Assembly (NCBI RefSeq): GCF_000430705.1
Contig: NZ_AUMN01000002.1
Span: 124,001-188,000 of the forward strand
Origin: Arthrobacter castelli DSM 16402
GTDB taxonomy: Bacteria; Actinomycetota; Actinomycetes; Actinomycetales; Micrococcaceae
Direction of reading: 5' to 3'
DNA: 64,000 nucleotides
Shown: positions 7,818-16,737 of the stretch, piece by piece
How positions within the stretch are numbered: position 1 is the first letter of the stretch
How the letters are laid out: each line of letters opens with the position of its first letter
The notes under the pieces: generated by a model
The model's database searches: none
Told to the model about the DNA's origin: nothing
What the model saw: the letters and a program-made list of their open reading frames with translations, nothing else
Made by a program: the position numbers and the translations under genes

Positions 7818-9671
7818 TTAGAAGGGGGGCACATCGTCGGGGTCGTTGGCCGGCTTTGCCACCCTCACCTGCGTTGCCTGTTTTGCTTGCTTCCTTGCTG
7901 ACTTCGTTGCCGGTTTCGTTGCTGGCGCCTTTTCCGCCCTGTCGGGGTTTTTGGCCTGGTGTTTGGCTGTCTCAAGCAGGCCGGCGACGTCGGGGGCTGG
8001 TCGCATTTCGGGTAGTGGTCCGTCGGGGGTGTTGGTGTATGTGCGTCCTGCCGGTGAGGTCCAGTCCACCCTCCCGTCACGATGCTGGACATCGGACCAC
8101 AGTCCCGCGGTCTTGAGGGCATGGCCGGGTTTGCACAGTGGTTTCAGATTCGTCAGTTCGGTCTGCCCAACCGGCCACGGCACAGAGTGGTCAATTTCGC
8201 AATGCCGGGCGGCCTTGTTGCACCCATACCCGCGGCACGTCCGGTCCCGCAACCGCACCAGCTTCTGCAAATCCTTCGGCACCGCATAGCTGTCCCGCCC
8301 ATACGATAACGGGGCACCGGTCTCCGGGTGGGTCAGCAACCGCTTGAACGACGGGGCATTGGCCGCCAGTTGTCTCGCGGTGTCCTCGTCGACGGGACCG
8401 TAACCTTCCAGATCGGCCGGCTCATCGGATAACCCCATCAAGGTCAGCACCGGCACCACTACCGTGACCTCAGCCTTGATCCCGGCATAGTTGGGGATGC
8501 GACCCGAACCCGGGGGAGCACCACCGGCAGGCGGATCACCATTGGAACCAGGCACCCCGGGGCCGGCACCACCGGCCGAACCGGCGGCGGGAGGAGTGAC
8601 TCCGGTAGCTCCGGCTACGGGAGGATCTGCGGCGATTCCGGCCGACCCGGCTGTTCCGGCGGTTTCGGAGGCTGCGGGGCCGTTCGGGGTACCGGGTGGC
8701 GGCCGCGAACCGTAGAAGGCATCATTGGCGCTGCCGGACAGTGCGGCTGGCGGTAGTCCGGTGCCAGTGCCGGTATGGAGCAGGTCCGCAGCCACATCAG
8801 CCCGCAACTGGGACAAGTCCCGGCCCTCGTCGGGTCCCTGCAGCGACCGGGCCAGACTGGTTATCCGGTTGAACGCCGCCACCGCGGCCTCGGCCGGTAA
8901 ATACATGCTCAACCAGCACATGCCGTCCTCGACCGGCTCCACCAGCACCGTCCGATCCGCGGCCGCCTTCTGCTTGCGCCGCTTGATCGTCTCCGGGTGC
9001 GAACGCTCCCGCACCCGACGCGCTTTCGCCGCCACCAGATGCTTCGCCCGCCCCGGGGCGAACGCCACCATCTCGGCTTCAAACCCCGCATACGCCTGGC
9101 GCGGCAGCGACCCGCACTGATCCGCAATCACCTCGGCCTGCTGCGGATGCAACACCCCTTGAGCCAGGGCGTCCAGGGTGACCGGCAAGCCGGTCGTGAG
9201 TAAATTGCTGTGCCCGATCAGCTTCTCCGTCGCCCGCTTCGATAAATCCAGCACGGTGCCGATCTCCGACTCAGCAGCCATCGAGGCTAACTGATCGGCA
9301 TCCGGACCCGCCGGAGGCAGAGGCCCTTCTTCATCGACCCGGTCGCCGGCGGTGGCACACACCCTCGAGACGGCTTTTGCTTTGAGGGCTTCGGCGGCGG
9401 AGGCGAGCTTGCCGGCCTCATCCAACAGATTCACCGCCTGCCGGTAGTCAAGGGTATCGGCATCGACATGGTCCAGCCCGTTCACAATCCCCCGGGCCAG
9501 CACCGGCTCATCACTGAACCCGGCGGCCCGACACAGCGCCACGATCACATCCAGCTCAGCCTCCACACTCGGCCGCCCCTCCTCGCCAGCAGCCGCACCA
9601 GCGCCACCGGCTGCACCAGCACCCGGACCGCCACCGCCGCCATCGTCGTCAACATCCACTCGAACCGTCAT
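7818..9671 (-). CDS. DUF222 / HNH endonuclease (13E12 repeat-type) protein
   Basis: Member of the multicopy actinobacterial family of DUF222 proteins with a C-terminal HNH nuclease domain (M. tuberculosis 13E12 repeat family). The DUF222 region spans roughly residues 20-330. A long Ala/Gly/Pro-rich low-complexity linker follows, then the HNH domain CRGYGCNKAARHCEIDHSVPW with a downstream N..LC..GH. The tail is Lys/Ala rich. The biological role of the family is unknown; mobility has been suggested because copies are dispersed. ATG 9671 (MTVRVDVDDD) is chosen as start; upstream in-frame codons are low complexity and no strong ribosome site is seen. It converges on priA and breaks the usual gene order after priA. 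Confidence 0.85.
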   Translation of the reverse strand: MTVRVDVDDDGGGGGPGAGAAGGAGAAAGEEGRPSVEAELDVIVALCRAAGFSDEPVLARGIVNGLDHVDADTLDYRQAVNLLDEAGKLASAAEALKAKAVSRVCATAGDRVDEEGPLPPAGPDADQLASMAAESEIGTVLDLSKRATEKLIGHSNLLTTGLPVTLDALAQGVLHPQQAEVIADQCGSLPRQAYAGFEAEMVAFAPGRAKHLVAAKARRVRERSHPETIKRRKQKAAADRTVLVEPVEDGMCWLSMYLPAEAAVAAFNRITSLARSLQGPDEGRDLSQLRADVAADLLHTGTGTGLPPAALSGSANDAFYGSRPPPGTPNGPAASETAGTAGSAGIAADPPVAGATGVTPPAAGSAGGAGPGVPGSNGDPPAGGAPPGSGRIPNYAGIKAEVTVVVPVLTLMGLSDEPADLEGYGPVDEDTARQLAANAPSFKRLLTHPETGAPLSYGRDSYAVPKDLQKLVRLRDRTCRGYGCNKAARHCEIDHSVPWPVGQTELTNLKPLCKPGHALKTAGLWSDVQHRDGRVDWTSPAGRTYTNTPDGPLPEMRPAPDVAGLLETAKHQAKNPDRAEKAPATKPATKSARKQAKQATQVRVAKPANDPDDVPPF

Positions 9672-10030
9672 AGATTCAGTCAACCACCGCGGTACGACAT
9701 TATTAGAAGAATCAGGCCCCCAAATATAACGGTCAGATAACGAACAAGGGCAAGTGGACAAGGGTCGCCCGAGACGACCTGCGGCCATCGCCAGCGGTCG
9801 AAAAAGCGGCCAGGCGGGACAGCTCTGGTGCCCAAGGGGGCGCCACAGAGAGGCTTCATCCGCACGACAGGAATCAGGACGCTGTTGAGGCGCATCAATG
9901 AGCTTCCGGCCGGTAACGCCGTGTTCGGATGACTTGCCGGGCCCGTGGAGCATGCCCGGACCTCTGCCCGGACGCCTCACTCCAGATCCGTCGCCCCAGA
10001 TCCGTCGCCCCAGACCCGTCGTGCCCGCCT
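9672..10030. other. Gene-free 359-bp gap with short tandem repeat
   Basis: No convincing gene is seen. The right half contains a 14-bp unit CCAGATCCGTCGCC repeated at 9982-9995 and 9996-10009, with a diverged third copy from 10010. The left half, upstream of the DUF222 gene, is AT-richer around 9695-9745 and is the likely place of that gene's promoter (for example TAATAA on the minus strand near 9700), but no firm -35/-10 pair can be assigned. Confidence 0.6.
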
Positions 10031-11113
10031 TTACCGGCCTTCGGCCCGGTTGCGCTTCACTTGATGTGCAAGCTCCAGCAACTGCTTCGCCGATACATCC
10101 CAGTTGTATTCACCGGCCCGCTCGACCCCGGCCGTGGACAGCGCCTGCCACTGCGCGGGTTCTGACAAGTCCCGGACGGCAGGTGCGAGATCCTGGGGCC
10201 GGTCCGGATCGACATACACCGCAGCATCGGCTCCGACTTCCCGGAAGATCGGAATATCGCTGGCAATCACCGGCGTCCCGATGGACATGGCTTCGATGAT
10301 CGGCAGGCCATAGCCCTCGGCCCGCGACAGGATCGCCAGCGCCGTCGTCGTTCTCAATAGCCGTTGATATTCATCGTCCGATACACCGTTATGGAAGACA
10401 ACGCGGCCTCCTGCAGGAACCAGCGACTCCAATTCAGCCCTCCGCCCGGGTGTGATCGGGCTCAGCAGGTGCAATGTGTAGTCCGGAAGGCCCGCCATAC
10501 CGCGGATCAGCAGTTCGACGTTCTTGTAGGGCATAAAGGAGCCCATGTAGATGATGCTCTTCTCCGGGACTGCGTCGGGATCCCGGGGCGTCTGGCCGGA
10601 TTGGGGAGCATTGGCGATGATGCGCACCGGACGGCGGGTCAACCGGTATTGGTTCATCAGCGATTTAGTGGTGTGGCTGATGGTGGCGACGACGTCGGCA
10701 CGGTTCAGCAGCACCCGCTGCGGCCAGTAGGCCTTGTGGTACAGCCGCCACAAAATCCTCACCGGCGCCGGGAGGAAGCCCGGCGGCTGGGGGTTCTGGT
10801 AGTAGATCAGGTCGTGGAGCGTGAGAATCAGACCGTATTTCCTGCCCCAGCTGCCCATCGTCTGCATGGGGCAGAAGACGACGTCGGGGGCCAGCTTGTT
10901 GACCCGCCGGGCCACCAACAGCTCCATCGGGGACAGCGGACTGTTGATTTTCACATAGGGGACATCCGGCAACAGCGCCAGTTGCCGCTCGTCGTGGATC
11001 AACATGACGACGTCGGTGTGCGCGGCCACGGCTGCGATCAGCGAGGCGCCGAACCGGCTGATCCCGTCATGCCGCTCCATCCGGGTAAACCGGGCATCGA
11101 TAAGGAGCCTCAT
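10031..11113 (-). CDS. GT4-family glycosyltransferase
   Basis: A 360-residue GT-B fold, retaining glycosyltransferase. The C-terminal nucleotide-sugar site shows the E-x7-E pattern in AEGYGLPIIEAMSIGTPVIASD (about residues 263-285), preceded by the segment IIYMGSFMPYKNVELLIRG typical of group 1 transferases. The N terminus (LLIDARFTRMERHDGISRF) matches the acceptor domain. No signal peptide or membrane helix is seen, so it likely acts at the cytoplasmic face. It is the last gene of a leftward operon and overlaps the hydrolase stop by four bases (ATGA). The acceptor is unknown; neighbouring genes give no known polysaccharide cluster. Confidence 0.85.
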   Translation of the reverse strand: MRLLIDARFTRMERHDGISRFGASLIAAVAAHTDVVMLIHDERQLALLPDVPYVKINSPLSPMELLVARRVNKLAPDVVFCPMQTMGSWGRKYGLILTLHDLIYYQNPQPPGFLPAPVRILWRLYHKAYWPQRVLLNRADVVATISHTTKSLMNQYRLTRRPVRIIANAPQSGQTPRDPDAVPEKSIIYMGSFMPYKNVELLIRGMAGLPDYTLHLLSPITPGRRAELESLVPAGGRVVFHNGVSDDEYQRLLRTTTALAILSRAEGYGLPIIEAMSIGTPVIASDIPIFREVGADAAVYVDPDRPQDLAPAVRDLSEPAQWQALSTAGVERAGEYNWDVSAKQLLELAHQVKRNRAEGR

Positions 11114-12033
11114 GGTGGACCACCGTCCTGCGCCGCCTGGCCACCATCCTGCGCCGCTTCGAGGAACTCCATCATCAGGCCGGCAGCCTCCCGCGGTTTC
11201 TCGTAATGGATCAGATGCCCGACGCCGGTGAGGATCTCCAGTCTCGAATTGCTGATGGCACCGGCCAACCGCCGTTGTCCCGCCACCGACCCCAGGTCGT
11301 CGTCTTCGGCGGCGATCAGCAGCACGGGCATGTCCAGTTGGTCGGCCACGTCGCGGACAGTTCCAGTGATAGAGGCTTGGAAGGATTCCAGCACCACCTG
11401 CCGGTTGGCGAAGGCGCTGAAGTATCGCTGGTGCTCCGCGTGGATCCAGCGCCGCAGCCGGCGGTCCTTGGTGTGTGCCATCAGCTCACTCATCACCCTG
11501 ACGATGACCCGGCTGCGCAGCAGGAACATACCCGCGCGTTCCGGCAGCGATGCGCAGAGCCGGTAGTACAGGGACGTCACCCGGGACAGGAACGCCTTGG
11601 AGCCTTCCAGGGCCGGCTCGCAGATGGGATTGATCAGCACCAACGACGCCGGCGGACGGCCGCTGGCGCTGGCCGCGTGAGAAGCGATGACGGAGCCAAA
11701 TGAATGCCCGAGCAGCATCACCTCGTCGGGAAGCTGCAGCTGCTCGATCAGCAGCCGGACGCACCGTGAATAGTTGGCGACGTTGTGGGTTTGGGCCAAC
11801 GGCTCCGATGCCCCGAAGCCGGGCAGATCAGGCACGATGATGCGTGCCTGGTCCATGGCGGCGACGATCTTGAGCAGCCCGTGATGGTCGCCGCGGAAGC
11901 CGTGCACCATGACGATCGTTGGATAGCTTCGTGAGGGGTCGGCAGGGGAGTAGTCCCAGTAACGGACAGTGGCACCGAGCACAGCGGTGCTGTGCGTTGT
12001 GGCCCGGTCGGTCAGCGGCGGGGCCACCATCAA
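11110..12033 (-). CDS. Alpha/beta-fold hydrolase
   Basis: A 307-residue single-domain alpha/beta hydrolase. Visible are the oxyanion-hole HGFRGDH, the nucleophile elbow GHSFGS (Ser about residue 114), an acid in LLIAAEDDDLGSV, and the catalytic His in GVGHLIHYEKP near the C terminus. A helical lid lies between. No signal peptide. The substrate cannot be read from the sequence; the fold includes esterases, lipases and C-C hydrolases. The gene overlaps both neighbours by four bases, so it is translated together with the aldo/keto reductase and the glycosyltransferase. The last residues AAQDGGQ/AAQDGGP come from a 21-bp duplication. Confidence 0.85.
   Translation of the reverse strand: MMVAPPLTDRATTHSTAVLGATVRYWDYSPADPSRSYPTIVMVHGFRGDHHGLLKIVAAMDQARIIVPDLPGFGASEPLAQTHNVANYSRCVRLLIEQLQLPDEVMLLGHSFGSVIASHAASASGRPPASLVLINPICEPALEGSKAFLSRVTSLYYRLCASLPERAGMFLLRSRVIVRVMSELMAHTKDRRLRRWIHAEHQRYFSAFANRQVVLESFQASITGTVRDVADQLDMPVLLIAAEDDDLGSVAGQRRLAGAISNSRLEILTGVGHLIHYEKPREAAGLMMEFLEAAQDGGQAAQDGGPP
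11120..11161 (-). repeat. 21-bp tandem duplication at the hydrolase 3' end
   Basis: CCACC(G/A)TCCTGCGCCGC occurs at 11120 and again at 11141 (21-bp units, a few mismatches), encoding AAQDGG twice at the protein C terminus. Confidence 0.7.
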
Positions 12034-12872
12034 TTCACCTCGGCCGGGTGCGAGCCCATCCGGCGGCCGCTGTCCAGCCGGCTGATGGTCGCCATATCCT
12101 GCTCATCCAGCTCGAAATTGAACACGGCGATGTTCTGCCTGATCCGCTCGCCACTGCTCGCCTTCGGGATGGCAATGTGTCCCAGCTGAAGGTGCCAGCG
12201 CACGATCACCTGCGATATGGAGACATGGTGCTTGGCCGCCAGCTGCAGCAAGGCCGGGTCCTGCAGCGCCGCGCCGCGGCCCAGTGGGCTCCAGGCTTCC
12301 GTTGCGATGCCGTGCGCGGCGTGGAAATCGCGCAACTGCTGCTGCTGCAAGTAAGGATGCAGTTCCACCTGGTTGACCGCCGGCACCACCTCAGTCTGGT
12401 CCATCAACCGTTCCAGGTGCTCCGGTTCGAAGTTCGACACCCCGATCGAACGGACCCGGCCTTCGTGGTACAAAGTCTCCATCGCCTGGTAGGTCTCCAC
12501 ATAGAGGCCCTTCGCCGGACAGGGCCAATGAATCAGCAACAGGTCGACGTAGTCCAACTGCAGCTCGGCCAACGACTGTTCGTACGCTTCGATGGTGGAA
12601 TCGAAGCCGTGCGCGTCGTTGACGATCTTGGTGGTGACGAACAAATCTTCCCGACCGACACGGTCGGCCCCGGCTGCGATCGCAGCTCCAACAGCGCTTC
12701 CGACGCCGGCTTCGTTGCCATACATGGTCGCCGTATCGACACTGCGGTAGCCCGATTCCAGTGCGAGTGTCACCAGCTCCGCCGTCCGGTCCGGGGGCAC
12801 CTTGTACACGCCATAGCCGAGCTGCGGCATCTTAACGCCATTGGCGAGGGACACGGGCTGGACACTATGCAT
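12030..12872 (-). CDS. Aldo/keto reductase
   Basis: A 280-residue NAD(P)H-dependent aldo/keto reductase of the 2,5-diketo-gluconate reductase-like group. The catalytic tetrad is visible: Asp46 and Tyr51 in SVDTATMYGNE, Lys82 in FVTTKI and His115 in LLIHWP. The cofactor end carries IPKASSGERIRQN. ATG 12872 (MHSVQPVSLANGVKMPQLGYG) is chosen because it matches the family's N terminus; longer in-frame extensions run into the regulator gene. It begins 10 bp after the regulator stop and overlaps the hydrolase start by four bases. Its place beside glycerol genes makes a small aldehyde or ketose such as glyceraldehyde or dihydroxyacetone a possible substrate, which is only inference. Confidence 0.88.
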   Translation of the reverse strand: MHSVQPVSLANGVKMPQLGYGVYKVPPDRTAELVTLALESGYRSVDTATMYGNEAGVGSAVGAAIAAGADRVGREDLFVTTKIVNDAHGFDSTIEAYEQSLAELQLDYVDLLLIHWPCPAKGLYVETYQAMETLYHEGRVRSIGVSNFEPEHLERLMDQTEVVPAVNQVELHPYLQQQQLRDFHAAHGIATEAWSPLGRGAALQDPALLQLAAKHHVSISQVIVRWHLQLGHIAIPKASSGERIRQNIAVFNFELDEQDMATISRLDSGRRMGSHPAEVN

Positions 12873-12882
12873 GGAAATGACT

Positions 12883-13932
12883 CTACCCACTCGCGGCGCT
12901 GTCATTGACGAGGCTCCGCGCGGTGACGTCGTCGAGAATGACATCGGTGGCCAGTCCGGCAGCGAGGGCACCGCGCAGTCCATTGATCTTCGATTGGCCG
13001 GAGACGACGCAGATGCGCCGCCCGGCCGCACGCAATACATCGAAGTCCGGGCCGCTGGAACGGCTGTTCATCGCGATCCCGTCATAGCTGCCGTCGGCAC
13101 GGAAAAACATGGTCGCCGCGTCCCCGGCCACTTCGTCGGCGGCCAGACTGTCCAGGGCGGCACGGTCCAGATAGCCTCCGGTGTAGACATGGCTGGGTAT
13201 CTCGGCGCCAATCGAGCCCACACCGAAGATCGCCGTCGTCATCCTTTCCTGCAGATCGAGCACCCGCCGCACGCTGCGCTCACCCCACATGGCTGTCTTG
13301 GTCGACGCCTGGTCGAAAAAGGCAGGGACCGGAAATTGTTCCACCCGCGCGCCATAGGCCCAACCGAACCGGCGCAGGATTTCGCTGGCATAGGTGATTC
13401 CGCTGGTTTGGGTGTTGCCGGCGCCATTGAGCTGCACGACTGTGCCGTCGTGAATCACCTTGCGGGTCAAGTGCCTGCTCACGGCGCTGATGGTGGAGCC
13501 CCAGGCCACGCCGATGATGGCATTCGAATCCAGCAGCGGTCCGATCGTCCGCGCCGCCTGAATGGCCACCCGCTCGAGGACCTCGGCCTCATGACCCGAC
13601 TCCGTGACAGGAACCACGTGTGCCTGGACACCGAAGCGCTGGCCGATGTGCTCTTCAAGCTGGGGGGCCTGTTCGTGCGGATTCATGATCTGGATCTGCA
13701 CCACACCGGTGTCGCGCGCCATGGTCAACAGACGCGAAACAGTCGAACGTGATGTTCGCAGTTCGCGGGCTATGGCATCCATGGTCATGTCCTGCAGGTA
13801 ATACATCTGTGCAGCGCGCAGCGAATCGAGAGTGCGCGCATCCTGCGGGGGACCTGCGGCGCGGAAACGGCCGCCGCGGCGTGGACGCGGGCCGGCCGCG
13901 GACGGTGCGGGGGCAGGCGTTGAACCAAACAT
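12883..13932 (-). CDS. SorC/DeoR-type sugar-binding transcriptional regulator
   Basis: A 349-residue regulator with an N-terminal helix-turn-helix (MDAIARELRTSRSTVSRLLTMARDTGVVQIQI, about residues 50-80) and a C-terminal sugar-phosphate-binding domain of the SorC family (IIGVAWGSTISAV; TAIFGVGSIG; MNSRSSGPDFDVLR). GTG/ATG choices: ATG 13932 has a strong AGGAGAG eight bases upstream. An Ala/Pro/Arg-rich N-terminal tail precedes the HTH. It is divergent from glpD across a 115-bp region holding an inverted repeat, and heads the operon with the reductase, hydrolase and glycosyltransferase. Control of glpDFK and autoregulation, with a triose- or glycerol-phosphate effector, is the simplest reading. 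Confidence 0.88.
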   Translation of the reverse strand: MFGSTPAPAPSAAGPRPRRGGRFRAAGPPQDARTLDSLRAAQMYYLQDMTMDAIARELRTSRSTVSRLLTMARDTGVVQIQIMNPHEQAPQLEEHIGQRFGVQAHVVPVTESGHEAEVLERVAIQAARTIGPLLDSNAIIGVAWGSTISAVSRHLTRKVIHDGTVVQLNGAGNTQTSGITYASEILRRFGWAYGARVEQFPVPAFFDQASTKTAMWGERSVRRVLDLQERMTTAIFGVGSIGAEIPSHVYTGGYLDRAALDSLAADEVAGDAATMFFRADGSYDGIAMNSRSSGPDFDVLRAAGRRICVVSGQSKINGLRGALAAGLATDVILDDVTARSLVNDSAASG

Positions 13933-13945
13933 CGAGGCTCTCCTG

Positions 13946-13959
13946 TGCACATTCGTGCA
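13946..13959. promoter_or_regulatory. Inverted repeat, candidate operator of the SorC regulator
   Basis: TGCAC-ATTC-GTGCA is a perfect 5-bp-arm inverted repeat. It lies 14-27 bp upstream of the regulator start and just upstream of a candidate glpD -35 box (13966-13971), so a bound protein could affect both directions. Confidence 0.5.
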
Positions 13960-13965
13960 ATCGAG

Positions 13966-13995
13966 TTGACTAGTATTTCCAGCCATCTCAAGAAT
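13966..13995 (+). promoter_or_regulatory. Putative glpD promoter
   Basis: TTGACT at 13966-13971 and AAGAAT at 13990-13995 are spaced 18 bp. Transcription would start near 14002-14005. This is downstream of an in-frame ATG at 13997, which argues that glpD starts further right at TTG 14048. Confidence 0.45.
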
Positions 13996-14047
13996 AATGG
14001 AGGAAGACGCCCCGGGCGTGATCGGCGAAAGTTTCAAGGGAGCAGCA

Positions 14048-15802
14048 TTGGCAAGTCAACGAACAACGTCCGGGGGGCATGACCGGCCAGGATCGGGGCC
14101 GCACACCCGCGAGTCCGTTGAACTCTTTAAATCACGTGCCCATGCGCAGGTATTGATCATCGGCGGGGGAATCAACGGGGCGGGAACTTTCCGCGATCTC
14201 GCCCTGCAGGGTGTGGATGTCGCCCTGGTCGAACGCGAGGATTTTTGCAGTGGCGCCAGCGGCGCATCATCACACATGATTCACGGCGGCATCCGCTATC
14301 TGGAAAACGGGGAACTACGCCTCGTGGCCGAATCCGTCCATGAACGTAATGGGTTACTCAAAACGGCGCCGCATTACGTAAAGCCATTGGAAACCACGAT
14401 TCCTATCTTCAGCACGTTTTCCGGTATGGTCGCGGCCCCGCTGCGGCTGCTCACGCATAGGCAGGGGAAGCGGACGGAACGTGGAGCCGCCCTGATCAAA
14501 CTCGGCCTGAGCATCTATGACACCTTCTCCCGGCGCCGCGGGTCAGTTCCACGCCACCATTTTGCCGGCCGGGCGGGCGCATTGCGGGATATGCCGCTGT
14601 TGAATCCGGACGTTCGCTACGCCGCCACATACTTCGACGCCTCGGTGCACAATCCTGAGCGTCTCACCCTGGACGTTATCCGCGACGGGGAAGGCGCGAA
14701 CCTGCATGCCCGTGCGTCCAACTACCTCAGCGTTGCCTCCTCGGCCCCCGACGGAATCGAACTGCGCGACCAGCTGACGGGGGAGACCTTTGACTTCACC
14801 GCCGACGTCGTACTCAACATGACCGGCGCGGCGGTGGACCAGACCAACACGGCAATGGGCGCCGCCACCCGCTACATGGGCGGCACCAAGGGTTCACATA
14901 TCGTGCTGGACCACGACGGTCTGCTCCAGGCGTGCGCCGGACGCGAAGTGTTCTTTGAACACACCGACGGACGGATCGTGCTGATCTATCCCATTGGCGA
15001 CCGCGTCCTCGTCGGCACCACCGACGTCGACCTGGCCGACGGCGAAGAAGCGGTGTGCACCGACGCCGAAATCGACTACTTCATTGACCTCATTGGGCAT
15101 GTCTTTCCCACCATCACCGTTGACCGCGGCTCAATTGTCTATTCGTTCTCGGGAGTGCGGCCGCTGCCGCGCCATGACGACGTGGATCCGGGCTTTGTCT
15201 CCCGTGACTACCGGCTGGAACGGCGTCAAGAGCAGACACCGGAGGGGACCCGGACAACGGTGAGCCTGGTCGGCGGCAAGTGGACCACATTCCGCGCCCT
15301 CGGCGAGCGCGTCACCAATGAGGTGCTCGGGTTGCTCAACCGAACGCGGAAGGTATCCACTGACGAGCTGCCCATTGGCGGCGGCCGGGACTACCCCGCA
15401 GCCGACGCCGTTGATTCATGGGTGTCGAACGCGTCGGCCCCTGGCATGCCCGAGGACCGGGTGCGGATCCTGTTCGAACGTTACGGCACGCGGGCGACCG
15501 ACGTGTTGGCCTATCTGCGCAGCCAGCCGGACCAGGTGTTCCATTCGACCCGGGAACTGAGCACAGCCGAGGTGCAGTACATGGCCGAACACGAGCAGGT
15601 GGTGCATCTGTGGGATGTGGTGATCCGGCGGACCTCGCTTGCGTTCCGGGGCCTGGTCACTTCGGAGCTGTTGGAGGAATTGGCGTCGGCCCTGTCCGGC
15701 CCGCTGAACTGGGACACGGTCCGGAAGAATTACGAAATAGAGCACACCTGGCGTGTATTGAACGAGCGCCATGGTGTACTTATCCAGAACCTGATCGCCT
15801 GA
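14048..15802 (+). CDS. glpD: Glycerol-3-phosphate dehydrogenase (FAD, membrane-associated)
   Basis: Oxidises glycerol 3-phosphate to dihydroxyacetone phosphate and passes electrons to quinone. The N-terminal FAD fold shows LIIGGGINGAGTFRDLALQG; further motifs are ASGASSHMIHGGIRYLE, VLVGTTDVD, FSGVRPLP and the C-terminal DAO domain. About 584 residues. The start is uncertain: TTG 14048 has AAGGGAG at 14034-14040 and lies downstream of the predicted transcription start, whereas ATG 13997 (17 residues longer) and GTG 14018 have poor ribosome sites or would fall in the promoter. First gene of glpD-glpF-glpK, divergent from the SorC-type regulator. Confidence 0.93.
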   Translation: MASQRTTSGGHDRPGSGPHTRESVELFKSRAHAQVLIIGGGINGAGTFRDLALQGVDVALVEREDFCSGASGASSHMIHGGIRYLENGELRLVAESVHERNGLLKTAPHYVKPLETTIPIFSTFSGMVAAPLRLLTHRQGKRTERGAALIKLGLSIYDTFSRRRGSVPRHHFAGRAGALRDMPLLNPDVRYAATYFDASVHNPERLTLDVIRDGEGANLHARASNYLSVASSAPDGIELRDQLTGETFDFTADVVLNMTGAAVDQTNTAMGAATRYMGGTKGSHIVLDHDGLLQACAGREVFFEHTDGRIVLIYPIGDRVLVGTTDVDLADGEEAVCTDAEIDYFIDLIGHVFPTITVDRGSIVYSFSGVRPLPRHDDVDPGFVSRDYRLERRQEQTPEGTRTTVSLVGGKWTTFRALGERVTNEVLGLLNRTRKVSTDELPIGGGRDYPAADAVDSWVSNASAPGMPEDRVRILFERYGTRATDVLAYLRSQPDQVFHSTRELSTAEVQYMAEHEQVVHLWDVVIRRTSLAFRGLVTSELLEELASALSGPLNWDTVRKNYEIEHTWRVLNERHGVLIQNLIA

Positions 15803-15891
15803 ACCACCAGGAACTCAGGGAGCAAGGGGGGGGTTCCACAGACAGTGGACCTTCGCCAGTCGCATTATCGACCTAGTTAGAGGAGTCAAAG

Positions 15892-16638
15892 ATGTCTCTG
15901 TGGGAAGTGTTCCTAGCCGAATCATTCGGCACGGCCATGCTGACGCTGCTGGGCTGTGGCGTTGTCGCCAACGTCGCCCTGGCCAAGACAAAGGGCAACA
16001 ATGGCGGGTTCTTGATGGTGAACTTCGGCTGGGGACTCGCAGTCTTCGCCGGTGTCTATGTGGCATCCCAGTCCGGCGCCCACATTAATCCAGCCGTGAC
16101 GCTGGGCCTGTTGCTCAATCCCGATACCCCGATGTTCGCCGAGGGGATTGAAGCGACCTTCGCCAACGCGCTGGTGTACTGGGCCGCGGAAATGGTCGGA
16201 GCAGTCATAGGCGCCGTCTTCATGTGGCTGGCACACAAGAAGCACTTCGACGAAGACCTCGATCCGGCCGCCAAGCTCGGCGTCTTTGCCACCGGCCCCT
16301 CAATCCGGTCCACTCCGTGGAACCTGGTCACCGAAATCATCGCGACCTGGGTGCTGGTCTTCGTGATCCTGATGTTCGGCAATGCCCCCAGCGGCCTGGG
16401 CCCGCTCGCCGTGGCCCTGCTGGTTGTCAGCATTGGCGCATCGCTCGGTGGCCCCACCGGTTACGCCATCAACCCGGCACGTGACCTCGGCCCCCGCATT
16501 GCCCACGCGTTCCTGCCGATCAAGGGCAAGGGCGGCGGCGACTGGTCCTATGCGTGGATCCCGGTGGTCGGGCCGCTGCTGGGCGGCGCCATTGCCGGGT
16601 TGATGGCGCCTCTCATCGCCTTCACGCCGGCAGGATAA
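15892..16638 (+). CDS. glpF: Glycerol uptake facilitator (aquaglyceroporin)
   Basis: A 248-residue MIP channel with about six membrane segments. Both pore motifs are present: GAHINPAVT in the first half and GYAINPARDLGPR in the second. Asp after the second NPAR is the usual mark of glycerol-conducting rather than water-only channels. The ATG at 15892 has AGAGGAG about 7 bases upstream. It follows glpD by 89 bp, a gap that holds a run of eight G (15826-15833), and precedes glpK, completing the glycerol uptake set in the cell membrane. Confidence 0.95.
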   Translation: MSLWEVFLAESFGTAMLTLLGCGVVANVALAKTKGNNGGFLMVNFGWGLAVFAGVYVASQSGAHINPAVTLGLLLNPDTPMFAEGIEATFANALVYWAAEMVGAVIGAVFMWLAHKKHFDEDLDPAAKLGVFATGPSIRSTPWNLVTEIIATWVLVFVILMFGNAPSGLGPLAVALLVVSIGASLGGPTGYAINPARDLGPRIAHAFLPIKGKGGGDWSYAWIPVVGPLLGGAIAGLMAPLIAFTPAG

Positions 16639-16737
16639 CCAAGTCAGTACAGTCGAGACCACAACCTGTATGTACCGGCCGGGAGGCAACGACCGCCACC
16701 GGTGAGGATGAAGCACATTCACTAAAGGAGTTAAGAG

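Noticed and set aside
7818-9671. DUF222/HNH gene as an intein, group II intron or transposase
   Set aside because: There is no reverse transcriptase, splice motif or terminal inverted repeat; the domain order is that of ordinary 13E12-type chromosomal proteins.
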